Of a stretch of DNA of 51,285 bases, positions 9,014 to 17,780 are shown piece after piece. Source of the stretch: Nitrospira sp. (lineage in GTDB: Bacteria; Nitrospirota; Nitrospiria; Nitrospirales; Nitrospiraceae). The notes beneath the pieces are model-generated. The model had not been told where the DNA came from. It did no database searches and saw only the letters and a list, made by a program, of their open reading frames with translations. The position numbers and the translations under genes are program-made. Within the stretch, counting starts at the first letter, position 1; each line of letters starts with the position of its first letter. The DNA lies in the NCBI GenBank assembly GCA_024998685.1, contig JACOEH010000038.1:1-51285 (forward strand), in the 5' to 3' direction.

Positions 9014-11521
9014 ATGGGCAACTCCATCGTCATCAAAGGTGCGAGAGAGCACAATCTCAAGAACATCGACGTGGAGATTCCGCGAGACAAGCTGGTGGTG
9101 ATCACCGGTTTGAGCGGCTCCGGCAAGTCTTCGCTGGCCTTCGATACCATCTATGCGGAGGGACAGCGGCGCTACGTCGAGTCGTTGTCGGCCTATGCCC
9201 GGCAGTTCCTTGAACAGATGGGTAAGCCTGATGTCGATTCAATTGAAGGCTTATCCCCCGCGATCTCTATCGAACAGAAAAGCACCAGCCACAATCCCCG
9301 TTCCACCGTCGGGACGGTGACGGAGATTTACGACTATCTCCGGCTGCTTTTTGCCCGCGTCGGGCGTCCCTATTGTTTCCAATGTGGAGAAGAGATTACT
9401 GCACAGACTGTCCAGCAAATGGTCGATGCCATCGCCTCCCTGCCTGAAGGGGAGAAGTTCCAGATTCTGGCCCCGATCGTGCGTGGAAGAAAGGGTGAAT
9501 ACAGAAAGGAACTGCTGGAGATGCGAAAAGCGGGCTATGTGCGCGCCCGCGTGGACGGCAAGATCATAGATCTCGGTGAGGACATCTCGCTCGATAAACA
9601 GAAGAAGCACACGATCGAAATCATCGTCGATCGGCTGGTGATGAAGGCCGGCGATGCGCTCATGCGCCGGCTGGCGGATTCCGTTGAAACGTCGGTCAAG
9701 CTGACGGGAGGGTTAGTCGGAGTCTTAACGGAAGACGCTCGAACGAGACTGTATAGCGACAAACTGGCCTGTATCACTTGCGGTGTGAGTTACCCGGAGG
9801 TCACCCCCAGGATCTTTTCCTTCAATAGCCCCCACGGGGCCTGTCCGGCCTGCGACGGCATCGGCTATGCCATGATGCCGGGTGACCAGGAGGAAGAGGA
9901 TTTCACGCTATTGGAACCCTGCGAAGTCTGCCACGGTGCGCGGCTCCGGCCGGAAAGTTTGTCGATTAAACTCGCCAAAAAGTCGATCGCTGAAGTGACC
10001 AGCCTTTCGGTTCGCGCGGCGGCGGATTTTTTTCTGTCGCTGAAGTTTACTGATCGGGAACTGGTCATCGCGCATCGGATTCTGAAAGAGATACGCGAAC
10101 GGCTCGGGTTTCTCGTCAATGTCGGCCTGGACTATCTGACGCTCGATCGTGCCGCGGCGACCTTATCCGGAGGCGAAGGGCAACGCATCAGATTGGCTAC
10201 GCAGATCGGGTCCGGCCTGGTCGGCGTGTTGTATATCCTCGATGAACCATCCATTGGTCTGCATCAGCGCGACAATCGGCGATTGTTGCAGACGTTGCTG
10301 AGGTTACGGGATCTCGGTAATACCGTGGTGGTCGTCGAACATGATGCCGAGACGATGCAGGCCGCCGATCATCTTCTCGACATGGGTCCCGGCGCCGGCT
10401 CGCATGGTGGGCATGTCATTGCACAAGGGACGCCTCAACAGATCATGGGCGATCCCAACTCACTGACGGGCCAATACCTGCGCGGCGCCCAGACTGTGTC
10501 CGTGCCGCAACGGCAGCGAAAGCCCAGAGGTATGCTTTTTATAGTCGGGGCACAGAAACATAACCTGAAAAACCTGACGGCGCGAATCCCTCTAGGTCTG
10601 ATGACCTGCGTGACCGGCGTATCGGGGTCGGGCAAGAGCACCTTGGTGTTGGAAGTGCTCTTTCACTCGCTCTCCCAGCTGCTCTATCACAAGAAGCCGA
10701 AAATCGATGGGTGCAAAGAATTGAGAGGAGTCGATGCGCTCGACAAAGTCATCGACATCGATCAATCGCCGATAGGGCGAACCCCTCGGTCCAATCCGGC
10801 CACCTATACGGGCTTGTTCGGTTATATTCGCGATCTTTATTCGAACCTCCCGGAATCACGTGTTCGTGGCTATAAGCCGGGGCGTTATAGCTTCAATGTA
10901 AAGGGGGGACGGTGCGAGTCTTGTCAGGGCGATGGACTCATCAAGATCGAGATGCACTTCCTGCCGGATGTCTATGTGACCTGCGAGGTGTGCAAGGGCC
11001 AACGCTACAACCGCGAAACACTGGAGATTTTGCATAAGGGCAAGAGTATCGCTGATGTGCTGAACATGACGGTGGATGATGCGCTGGAGTTCTTCGAGCA
11101 TATCCCATTGATCAAGGCCAAATTGCAAACGCTTCACGATGTCGGACTGCATTATGTGAAGCTCGGACAATCCGCGACGACGCTCTCCGGTGGGGAAGCG
11201 CAACGAGTAAAGCTGTCACGCGAGCTTTCCAAACGCGCAACCGGGCGTACGATGTACATCCTCGATGAGCCGACGACGGGGCTACATTTCGCCGATGTAC
11301 AGCGCTTGCTCGATGTGCTGGATCGGCTTGTCGAAGCAGGGAATACCGTGCTGGTGATCGAACACAATCTCGACGTCATCAAGAATGCCGATTGGATCAT
11401 CGACCTGGGGCCGGAAGGTGGGGATCGAGGCGGCGAGATTGTGGCCGAAGGACCGCCGAATGAAATTGCGAAGGCGAAGCGGTCGTATACGGGGCAGGTG
11501 TTGAAGGAAGCGGGGGTGTAA
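9014..11521 (+). CDS. uvrA: Excinuclease ABC subunit A, compact form
   Basis: UvrA finds bulky DNA damage and loads UvrB in nucleotide excision repair. Two ABC ATPase halves are visible: Walker [10 protein letters not shown] (about 33) and GVSGSGKST; signatures [12 protein letters not shown] and [12 protein letters not shown]; Walker [11 protein letters not shown] and [10 protein letters not shown]. Zinc modules are CITC/CPAC and CESC/CEVC. Length is 835 residues against about 940 in most bacteria. Only 22 residues separate CPAC from CEVCHGARL, where the ordinary protein has about 120, so the insertion domain of the first signature domain is missing. The UvrB-binding segment (YCFQCGEEI to RARVDG) is retained. 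No Shine-Dalgarno sequence is seen. Confidence 0.97.
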   Translation: MGNSIVIKGAREHNLKNIDVEIPRDKLVVITGLSGSGKSSLAFDTIYAEGQRRYVESLSAYARQFLEQMGKPDVDSIEGLSPAISIEQKSTSHNPRSTVGTVTEIYDYLRLLFARVGRPYCFQCGEEITAQTVQQMVDAIASLPEGEKFQILAPIVRGRKGEYRKELLEMRKAGYVRARVDGKIIDLGEDISLDKQKKHTIEIIVDRLVMKAGDALMRRLADSVETSVKLTGGLVGVLTEDARTRLYSDKLACITCGVSYPEVTPRIFSFNSPHGACPACDGIGYAMMPGDQEEEDFTLLEPCEVCHGARLRPESLSIKLAKKSIAEVTSLSVRAAADFFLSLKFTDRELVIAHRILKEIRERLGFLVNVGLDYLTLDRAAATLSGGEGQRIRLATQIGSGLVGVLYILDEPSIGLHQRDNRRLLQTLLRLRDLGNTVVVVEHDAETMQAADHLLDMGPGAGSHGGHVIAQGTPQQIMGDPNSLTGQYLRGAQTVSVPQRQRKPRGMLFIVGAQKHNLKNLTARIPLGLMTCVTGVSGSGKSTLVLEVLFHSLSQLLYHKKPKIDGCKELRGVDALDKVIDIDQSPIGRTPRSNPATYTGLFGYIRDLYSNLPESRVRGYKPGRYSFNVKGGRCESCQGDGLIKIEMHFLPDVYVTCEVCKGQRYNRETLEILHKGKSIADVLNMTVDDALEFFEHIPLIKAKLQTLHDVGLHYVKLGQSATTLSGGEAQRVKLSRELSKRATGRTMYILDEPTTGLHFADVQRLLDVLDRLVEAGNTVLVIEHNLDVIKNADWIIDLGPEGGDRGGEIVAEGPPNEIAKAKRSYTGQVLKEAGV

Positions 11522-11707
11522 GGGCGGATCGTTCGAGAGTCGGCATGATGTGATGGATAGTGGTTGCAACTGGTTTCTTACGCTCAGCCGAGTGCGATTC
11601 TGAAGCGCGATAAGAATCGCATGCCATCGCACTCGGCACCCTTACGGTTGTCATATCTCCCGCACCTGCTATGCCGACTCCCGACGATCCATCCTTACAC
11701 CCCCGCT
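11509..11707. repeat. 199-bp palindromic element overlapping the uvrA stop
   Basis: The outer arms (11509-11546 and 11671-11707) are inverted copies. The outermost 15 bases (AGCGGGGGTGTAAGG) match perfectly, followed by matching GGATCGT and GAGTCGGCAT blocks. Inside is a second stem of 12 bp (GCCGAGTGCGAT, 11587-11598, with 11626-11637) and a competing 9-bp stem (11593-11601 with 11613-11621). The uvrA stop codon lies within the left arm. It could be a miniature inverted-repeat element or a large RNA hairpin acting as a terminator. Between it and the next gene (11708-11924) I see only the palindrome GGACAAATTGTCC at 11762-11774. Confidence 0.65.
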
Positions 11708-11924
11708 AAAGGGAAGTAGATAGCTGCTGATGGTGCTCGCAGCCACCGAAGGAGCCAATAAGGACAAATTGTCCCGTACATCACAACTTATCGATTTAAC
11801 AAAAGATTACAAAATCTTTCCTCTCCGTCCTCGGACACATTGTTTCTAAGCTCTCATCCCTACCTTCTTATTCGTCTCTAAAGAAACCAACGGATCATAA
11901 GGGCATTTTGTCCTAATATCCTGT

Positions 11925-11940
11925 TGGCCCATCCCTTGCC
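11925..11940 (+). promoter_or_regulatory. Candidate sigma-54 promoter of the CsbD-like gene
   Basis: TGGCCCATCCCTTGCC has the GG and GC dinucleotides exactly 10 bp apart, as in -24/-12 promoters, with TGGC and TTGC intact and two or three weaker consensus positions changed. A start about 12 bases downstream of the GC would give a short leader containing the GGAGG at 11969-11973 before the ATG at 11979. The palindrome at 11762-11774 is a possible activator site. Confidence 0.45.
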
Positions 11941-11978
11941 TGCTATTCCTATAGGACTTGGCTTCCACGGAGGTTTTT

Positions 11979-12338
11979 ATGAAGAGAATCTGGTCAATTT
12001 CAATTTTCATAGCCGTCCTTATCGTCACAGTTCTTTCAACCAGTTCGGCTGTCTCCGCCATGGATATCGGAAGCTTCAACATGCACTCAGAGAGCTTTCC
12101 CGGCGTTCTGATTGTGAATCAGGATCAATTCGAGGGAAATTGGAAACAATTCAAAGGCGACCTAAAGAAGCAATGGGGAAAATTAACCGATGATGATTTG
12201 CTCATTATTGAAGGCAATTACGACAAGTTCGAAGGCAGAGTGCAGGAACGTTACGGCAATAAGAGAGAGGACGTGAAACGATGGACCGATGAATGGTTTA
12301 AGAAACATCACCCTGTTCAGTCAGAAAAAGACCGATAA
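11979..12338 (+). CDS. Exported CsbD-like stress protein
   Basis: A 119-residue protein starting at the ATG 5 bases after GGAGG (11969-11973). An N-terminal signal peptide (MKRIWS, hydrophobic IFIAVLIVTVL, likely cleavage after VSA) is followed by the CsbD pattern: NWKQFKGDLKKQWGKLTDDD, then LIIEGNYDKFEGRVQERYG. CsbD proteins are small, charged and helical, and are induced by stress; most lack a signal peptide, so export is notable. The molecular role is unknown. It stands alone with its own promoter region. Confidence 0.82.
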   Translation: MKRIWSISIFIAVLIVTVLSTSSAVSAMDIGSFNMHSESFPGVLIVNQDQFEGNWKQFKGDLKKQWGKLTDDDLLIIEGNYDKFEGRVQERYGNKREDVKRWTDEWFKKHHPVQSEKDR

Positions 12339-12531
12339 GCGAGCGGATGATGAGAGCTGAACGCCTAGGATGTGGTGCTGACGGCATGTCACATTGCGAA
12401 AGCGACGATCGACACGATTATCTGGTTTATCTCAGGCACTAGTCCGGATTTCAGAGGGCGAATCGCGTGTCTTGAGCGGCAAGGATTGCTGGTCAAGAGA
12501 AGAGCGGGAGTCTAAAAGGAGGGGGATATTT

Positions 12532-12624
12532 ATGGGTACGATGGGAAAAGGTTTCATTTTGTGGATCCTTGGAGTTCCGGTTAGTCTATTGGTCTTGCTG
12601 TGGTTTTTAGGAATTCTTCGATAA
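12532..12624 (+). CDS. 30-residue single-pass membrane peptide
   Basis: ATG at 12532 follows a strong AAGGAGGGGG ribosome-binding site at about 12517-12525. The product is 30 residues: a short polar start (MGTMGKG) and one hydrophobic segment (FILWILGVPVSLLVLLWFLG) ending ILR. Similar tiny proteins with a GVP kink occur in many bacteria without known function. The strong ribosome-binding site is the main support. An in-frame extension to 12394 looks spurious. Confidence 0.6.
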   Translation: MGTMGKGFILWILGVPVSLLVLLWFLGILR

Positions 12625-12634
12625 GGTGACTTGC

Positions 12635-12659
12635 GGGAGGAGGCTGAGCGACTCCTCCC
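12635..12659 (+). terminator. Stem-loop after the small membrane peptide gene
   Basis: GGGAGGAG (12635-12642) pairs perfectly with CTCCTCCC (12652-12659) around a 9-base loop. No T-run follows directly, so it is a weak intrinsic terminator or an mRNA-stabilising hairpin. Confidence 0.4.
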
Positions 12660-12809
12660 CAGGCACTCTCCCATCTGAGTCATTTCTTTCCATTTGTGCC
12701 GGCCACACACCTCAATGCGGTTTTCCCGTAATTGATCATTCGCTTTCCTGCTGCGCGAATTCAAGAGACAATATGCCACCATTGCGTAAACGAAAAAGGA
12801 GCGTGCTCG

Positions 12810-13139
12810 ATGCAGACTGTCGCGTTGCTGACGATTTCGAACGTGTTCATGACGCTTGCGTGGTACGGTCATCTGAAGTTTAAAGAATATCCCTTGTTCA
12901 CGGTCATTCTGGCAAGTTGGGGAATTGCCTTTATCGAATACTGCTTTCAAGTGCCGGCCAATCGGATCGGCCACGCGCAGTTCAGTGCGGCGCAGCTCAA
13001 GACGATCCAGGAGGTCATCACACTGGTTGTGTTCTCAATCTTCTCCGTCGTTTACTTGAAAGAAGCGATGAAGTGGAACTATGTGGTCGGGTTCGCGCTT
13101 ATCGTCGTGGCGGTGTTCGTCATCTTCAAGGAATGGTAA
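12810..13139 (+). CDS. DUF486 family four-helix membrane protein
   Basis: A 109-residue integral membrane protein, starting at the ATG 9 bases after AAAAAGGA. Four hydrophobic segments are seen: VALLTISNVFMTLAWY, LFTVILASWGIAFIEY, VITLVVFSIFSVVYL and YVVGFALIVVAVFVIF. The family motifs VPANRIG and FSAAQLKTIQEVI are present. DUF486 proteins resemble small drug/metabolite transporter halves; the substrate is unknown. An upstream in-frame ATG (12732) lacks a ribosome-binding site and would add a non-conserved leader. Confidence 0.82.
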   Translation: MQTVALLTISNVFMTLAWYGHLKFKEYPLFTVILASWGIAFIEYCFQVPANRIGHAQFSAAQLKTIQEVITLVVFSIFSVVYLKEAMKWNYVVGFALIVVAVFVIFKEW

Positions 13140-13326
13140 CGATTGACGGATTAACGGCGATGTCTTGTTTCTCAAACCATCATTCGATCTTCCCCAGATC
13201 CTCCTCCCTGAGTCCTCATCCTCTCGGTCGATGAGGTCCTTCTACCCCCCCGCTTGCAGCGCCTCCTTTCGGCTACTAAAATACGCCGCAATTCATTCCA
13301 ACCGCCGAGCGAAGGGGGATATCGGT

Positions 13327-15846
13327 ATGCCGAAGGTCAAAAAGACCGATGGGAGTGCGAAGACCGAGAGGGTTGGGAAGAAATCCGTCCCGTCACCCGC
13401 CTCTGCTGAAGATTTCGAAAAGCTCGGTGTGTTCTACTTAGGCCGGCCATACGACCTCGCCGTCAAACAAGCCAAGCCTGGATGGCTGCTCTATGACTCG
13501 AAAGATCTGGTGACTCACGCCGTCTGCGTCGGCATGACCGGCAGCGGCAAGACGGGTCTTTGCCTTGCGCTCCTCGAAGAAGCCGCGATCGACAACATTC
13601 CCGCGATCATCATCGATCCGAAGGGTGACCTCGGCAATTTGATGCTGACATTCCCGTCTCTCAAGGGCGAAGACTTTCAACCCTGGATCAATGAGGACGA
13701 TGCGCGCAAGAAAGGCTTGTCATCAGCCGACTATGCCGAGGCTCAAGCTGAATTGTGGACCAAGGGCCTAGCTGGTTGGCAGCAAGACGGCGCGCGCATT
13801 CAGCGGCTCCGCGATGCAGCGGACGTTGCGATTTATACGCCGGGCAGTAATGCCGGGTTACCGGTTTCCATCCTCAAATCGTTCGCCGCGCCGGCCGCCG
13901 ATGTGCGTGAAGATGCGGAGTTGTTGCGCGAGCGTATCAGCACGACGGTCACCAGTCTGCTCGGGTTGCTCGGCATCGAGGCCGATCCGATCCAAAGCCG
14001 CGAACACATTCTCCTATCCACCATTCTCGATCAGGCCTGGGAAAAAGAGGAGGATCTTGATCTCGCGGCATTGATCCAGGCCATCCAATCACCGCCGGTC
14101 TCAAAGATCGGTGTGATGGATGTCGATTCCTTCTTCCCTTCGAAAGACCGTTTCGCGCTTGCCATGAAATTGAACAATCTGCTCGCAGCGCCGGGTTTTC
14201 AAGCCTGGCTTGAAGGCGAAGCTCTGGATATTCAACAGCTCCTCTACAGTCCGTCGGGCAAGCCACAACTGGCGATCTTTTCCATCGCGCACCTGAACGA
14301 TGCCGAGCGCATGTTCTTCGTGACGCTCTTACTCAGTCAAATGGTCGGGTGGATGCGGGCGCAGTCTGGTACCACCAGCCTGCGGGCGCTTCTCTACATG
14401 GACGAAATTTTCGGCTACTTCCCGCCGGTCGCCAACCCTCCTTCGAAACTTCCGCTGATGACTTTGCTCAAGCAGGCGCGTGCGTTCGGGTTGGGCGTCG
14501 TGCTTGCCACGCAAAACCCGGTGGATCTCGACTACAAGGGCTTGGCCAACACCGGCACCTGGTTCATCGGGCGTCTACAGACGGAACGCGACAAGGCGCG
14601 GGTGCTTGAGGGATTGGAAGGGGCTTCAACCAGCGCCGGAAAGAAATTCGACCGTGGCCGTATGGAGCAAACACTGGCGGGTCTCGGCAATCGCATCTTT
14701 CTTATGAACAACGTGCATGAGGACGAACCGGTCGCGTTTGAAACGCGGTGGTGTCTTTCCTATTTACGCGGTCCTCTCACCAGGACACAGATCAAGACGT
14801 TGATGGATCCCGTAAGACGCGAAGCGTTCGGTGTGAAGCGTGAAGTATCAGGGGTTCCCAGCTCAGCACTCAACACTCAACACCCAACACTCAAATCCCG
14901 TCCCATGCTGCCTCCCGATGTGCCGCAGCACTTTGTGCCGTTGCGGGGCAGCAAGCCGGATGGAAGTGAATTGGTCTATGCTCCGATGCTATTGGGTGCG
15001 TCGCAAATCCGTTTCTCCGATGCGAAAAGCGGGATCGACAGCACGCTGGACTTAGCGGTATTGGCGCCCATCGCGGACGGTGCCGTAGCTGTCGATTGGG
15101 ACAAGGCAACAGCAGCGGAATTGGCCGTGGCCGATCTTGAGCGGGATCCTGAACGGGACGCGCAATTTCTGGCGCTGCCGACGATCGCCGGCAAAGTGAA
15201 GAGCTATGGCGATTGGAACAAGGAATTCGGTGGCTGGCTCTTCCGGACACAGAAGATGGAGTTGTTCAGAAGCCCCGGCACCAAGGAAATATCAAAGCCC
15301 GGCGAATCCGAGCGGGATTTTCGAGTGCGGTTGCAGCAAACGGGGCGGGAACAACGCGATAAGAGCGCCGAGATACTTCGCCAGAAATATGCGTCAAAGA
15401 TCGCGACGCTTCAAGAGCGCATTAGACGGGCGGAATTAACCAGAGAAAAGCAGCAGGCTGAATCCCGCTCCAGCCAAGTCCAGGCGGCGATTTCCGTGGG
15501 TGCTTCCATCTTAGGGGCGTTTCTCGGACGGAAAACGATCAGTGCCTCGAACATCGGTCGGGCGACGACCGCGATCCGGAGTGCCGGCCGCGTGATGAAA
15601 GAGTCCAAAGATGTCGGGGTTGCGGAAGAAAATGTGGCGGCACTACAAAAACAACTGACCGATCTTGAAGCGCAATTCAAATCCGAGAGCGATGCACTCG
15701 CCGCGGCCACAGACCCTTTGAATGAAAGGCTCGAAACCCTCTCCATCAAACCCATCAAATCCAACATTGCCCTCAAACTTGTGACGCTCGCCTGGACACC
15801 GTATTGGCGGGATGCACATGGCAGCCTCATTCCGGCCTGGATTTAG
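13327..15846 (+). CDS. HerA/VirB4-like ATPase (DUF853-type)
   Basis: An 839-residue ATPase of the helicase HerA-like group. Walker A is GMTGSGKT (about residue 70), then IIIDPKGDLGNL; Walker B is LLYMDEIFGYF (about 358), followed by ATQNPVDLDYKGL, the sensor region. A coiled coil near 680-720 (EILRQKYASKIATLQERIRR) and a glycine-rich segment (ISVGASILGAFLGRKT) follow. The ATG at 13327 is taken because of the GGGGG-type ribosome-binding site just before it. The linker at about residues 498-525 is encoded by tandem heptamers (see the repeat entry). The function, possibly DNA or protein translocation, is not established. Confidence 0.85.
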   Translation: MPKVKKTDGSAKTERVGKKSVPSPASAEDFEKLGVFYLGRPYDLAVKQAKPGWLLYDSKDLVTHAVCVGMTGSGKTGLCLALLEEAAIDNIPAIIIDPKGDLGNLMLTFPSLKGEDFQPWINEDDARKKGLSSADYAEAQAELWTKGLAGWQQDGARIQRLRDAADVAIYTPGSNAGLPVSILKSFAAPAADVREDAELLRERISTTVTSLLGLLGIEADPIQSREHILLSTILDQAWEKEEDLDLAALIQAIQSPPVSKIGVMDVDSFFPSKDRFALAMKLNNLLAAPGFQAWLEGEALDIQQLLYSPSGKPQLAIFSIAHLNDAERMFFVTLLLSQMVGWMRAQSGTTSLRALLYMDEIFGYFPPVANPPSKLPLMTLLKQARAFGLGVVLATQNPVDLDYKGLANTGTWFIGRLQTERDKARVLEGLEGASTSAGKKFDRGRMEQTLAGLGNRIFLMNNVHEDEPVAFETRWCLSYLRGPLTRTQIKTLMDPVRREAFGVKREVSGVPSSALNTQHPTLKSRPMLPPDVPQHFVPLRGSKPDGSELVYAPMLLGASQIRFSDAKSGIDSTLDLAVLAPIADGAVAVDWDKATAAELAVADLERDPERDAQFLALPTIAGKVKSYGDWNKEFGGWLFRTQKMELFRSPGTKEISKPGESERDFRVRLQQTGREQRDKSAEILRQKYASKIATLQERIRRAELTREKQQAESRSSQVQAAISVGASILGAFLGRKTISASNIGRATTAIRSAGRVMKESKDVGVAEENVAALQKQLTDLEAQFKSESDALAAATDPLNERLETLSIKPIKSNIALKLVTLAWTPYWRDAHGSLIPAWI
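14864..14891 (+). repeat. Tandem CAACACT heptamers inside a coding linker
   Basis: Four consecutive 7-mers read CAGCACT, CAACACT, CAACACC, CAACACT. Just upstream (14821-14846) are GAAGCGT-type heptamers that also occur between genes at 29955 and 39255. Together they encode a poorly structured linker of the HerA-like ATPase without breaking the frame. Confidence 0.6.
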
Positions 15847-16014
15847 CTCAACTGTCTTATCAGCGAAAGTGCCTCATAAGTTCCGAGTAGCTTAGGTATG
15901 CGTATTTGGCTATAGTGAATGGGAGAGGTTCGGCCGCCGGAGATCGATGAAAGGGCTGGCAAAAACCTATAGTAATTCGGAGTCCGAACTGATAATTAAG
16001 TCCGGCGTTTCCTG

Positions 16015-16839
16015 ATGACTTCTGAGAGGAAGCGAGCCTATGCTGCGGCTCGTCCACAAAGAGTGATTGTTTGGATGTCACCGAAAAGTCATGGTCATAG
16101 ACCAGCGCAACGGAACAAGAAACGGAGTGTCCCGGACTCCTTACGCGGCACCGCGTCTCCCTCGCGGTCGATCCGCGTTTTTGTCGCTGAAAGTCACGAA
16201 GTCGTCAGAGCCGGGATGTGCGCGCTGTTGGAGGAAGAGGGAGATCTCGAAGTGGTTGGAGAGGCGGACAATGCCGAGGATATGTTCTCCGAATTGCGAC
16301 GAACCAAGCCGGATGTGGTCATACTGAAGTCCGGACTCTCAGGCGGTTCGGAATCCGACGTCTATAAGGCGATCTTTAACGTCCTTCCACCGGTTCGGAT
16401 CATCAGTTTGATGAGGGACGGTGAAGCCGAGGCGTTCCGCAACGCGATCGAGGCGGGTGCCCATGGATATCTGCGGGAGAATACCGGACGGATAGAACTG
16501 ATTCGAGCGGTTCGCGCCGTCGCAAAGGGAGATTCTTACCTAGGCCCGGAGACCGCCGATCAGGTCTTTTACTTGCTGAAAGCAAGGCAGGATTCAATCG
16601 GCCCTCCTTTCGCGCTGCGTATCCTATCGCCCCAGGAGCGGCGAGTGATCGCACTCATCGCTGGAGGGGACACCAACAAAGAGATCGCCGCCAAGCTGGA
16701 GTTGTCGGAAAAGACGGTCAAAAATTACATTGTCAGCATTTTTGCAAAGTTAAAAATAGAACGCCGCACCCAAGCGGCGGCCCTTTACATGAAGGTGCGG
16801 CAACATCAGAACTCGATACGTGAAGAGATTTCCGTGTAG
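16015..16839 (+). CDS. NarL-type regulator with a degenerate receiver domain
   Basis: A 274-residue protein: an unusual basic N-terminal extension (1-50), a receiver-like domain (52-170) and a LuxR-type helix-turn-helix (about 205-265; LSPQERRVIALIAGGDTNKE, then [16 protein letters not shown]). The receiver lacks the required residues. The acidic pair before HEVV is E59-S60, the phospho-acceptor position holds K105 (VVILKSGLSGG), and the usual Thr and Lys are not conserved. It is probably controlled without phosphorylation. No kinase is adjacent on its strand. The exact start is uncertain because no ribosome-binding site is evident; M21 is an alternative. Confidence 0.8.
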   Translation: MTSERKRAYAAARPQRVIVWMSPKSHGHRPAQRNKKRSVPDSLRGTASPSRSIRVFVAESHEVVRAGMCALLEEEGDLEVVGEADNAEDMFSELRRTKPDVVILKSGLSGGSESDVYKAIFNVLPPVRIISLMRDGEAEAFRNAIEAGAHGYLRENTGRIELIRAVRAVAKGDSYLGPETADQVFYLLKARQDSIGPPFALRILSPQERRVIALIAGGDTNKEIAAKLELSEKTVKNYIVSIFAKLKIERRTQAAALYMKVRQHQNSIREEISV

Positions 16840-16942
16840 AGTTCTTCTCTGCCTCCGGTCATGTCATCCATCAAGACGGCAGAGGATCGTTCCTACGGCA
16901 AATTGTCGGACCAGTCGATGAAGAAGGCGTTCTTTCCATTGA

Positions 16943-17518
16943 TCAATGCTTCTTGTCCTTCTGCATGATCTTATCGGTCCATGCCAGCAAAATGGCGGAC
17001 GCTAAGAAGGTCATGTGGATGAAGATCTTCCATTTCAAGTGCTCCGGGTTTTCATTGGCGACATCTACAAATCCTTTCAAAAGATGAATACTGGAGATGC
17101 CGATCAGGGAAGCCGCCAGCTTGATCTTGATGGTGCCGGGATCGACATGGGTCAGCCAGTCCGGACGGTCCGGATGGTGCTCTAAATCAAGCTTGCTGAC
17201 AAATGTTGCGTATCCCCCTATCACGACCATGGTCAGCAGATTAGCGACCATCGTGACATCGATCAATCCCAGGACTCCCAGCATGAACGCCGTTTCCTCC
17301 ATCTGGTGGATATGCATTACCATGTGCCAGAGCTCGACAAGAAATTTGTACGCGTAGAGCAGTTCCGCCACGATGAGTCCGGCATAGAGCGGAGCTTGAA
17401 TCCATCGACTGGCAAAGACAATGGATTCGAAAAATGCCTCGACTTGATTGCCGGCCGAGTGAGAGGGCTTCAGTGATGTATGGGCTTCTCGCGGTTCGAG
17501 CGAATGAGAATCGGGCAT
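16943..17518 (-). CDS. UPF0114 (YqhA-type) membrane protein
   Basis: A 191-residue protein of the TIGR00645/UPF0114 family. The family block FESIVFASRWIQAPLYAGL is followed by hydrophobic segments around LIVAELLYAYKFLVELWHM, LIDVTMVANLLTMVVIGGY and IHMTFLASAILLAW, giving three or four membrane helices. The ATG at 17518 has AGGAGG five bases before it, better than the longer in-frame extension to 17608. The function is not established. It is transcribed alone on the minus strand. Confidence 0.85.
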   Translation of the reverse strand: MPDSHSLEPREAHTSLKPSHSAGNQVEAFFESIVFASRWIQAPLYAGLIVAELLYAYKFLVELWHMVMHIHQMEETAFMLGVLGLIDVTMVANLLTMVVIGGYATFVSKLDLEHHPDRPDWLTHVDPGTIKIKLAASLIGISSIHLLKGFVDVANENPEHLKWKIFIHMTFLASAILLAWTDKIMQKDKKH

Positions 17519-17669
17519 CAAGACCTCCTGGCAGTCCGACAAGGACATGCCGTCAAGCGACGGCTCGACGGCGAGGCGTATCCTAGTCAGTGAATTCAAA
17601 GCTGTCAATTCAATGCGGCGCCTTGTTCGTCGGCTGCGGAAGCGGTGTAAAAAGAGATCGCCGCTATTG

Positions 17670-17692
17670 AGCAGATGGGGATGTCATCTGCT
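17670..17692 (-). terminator. Stem-loop downstream of the first kinase/regulator operon
   Basis: AGCAGATG (17670-17677) pairs with CATCTGCT (17685-17692) around a 7-base loop. It lies in the gap between the end of the regulator at 17781 and the UPF0114 gene. No T-run is adjacent, so terminator function is only possible. Confidence 0.35.
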
Positions 17693-17780
17693 ATGGGCTG
17701 ATCTTTTCCGCGCGGGAACAGAAGAGCGTCAACAAGAGTTGAGATGAGGAATCGTCCTTTCGCGGTCCGGTTTGCCCGGA

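Noticed and set aside
9014-11521. A classical LexA box upstream of uvrA
   Set aside because: None of the LexA patterns I know (gamma-proteobacterial, Bacillus-type or alpha-proteobacterial) is seen between 8930 and 9014.
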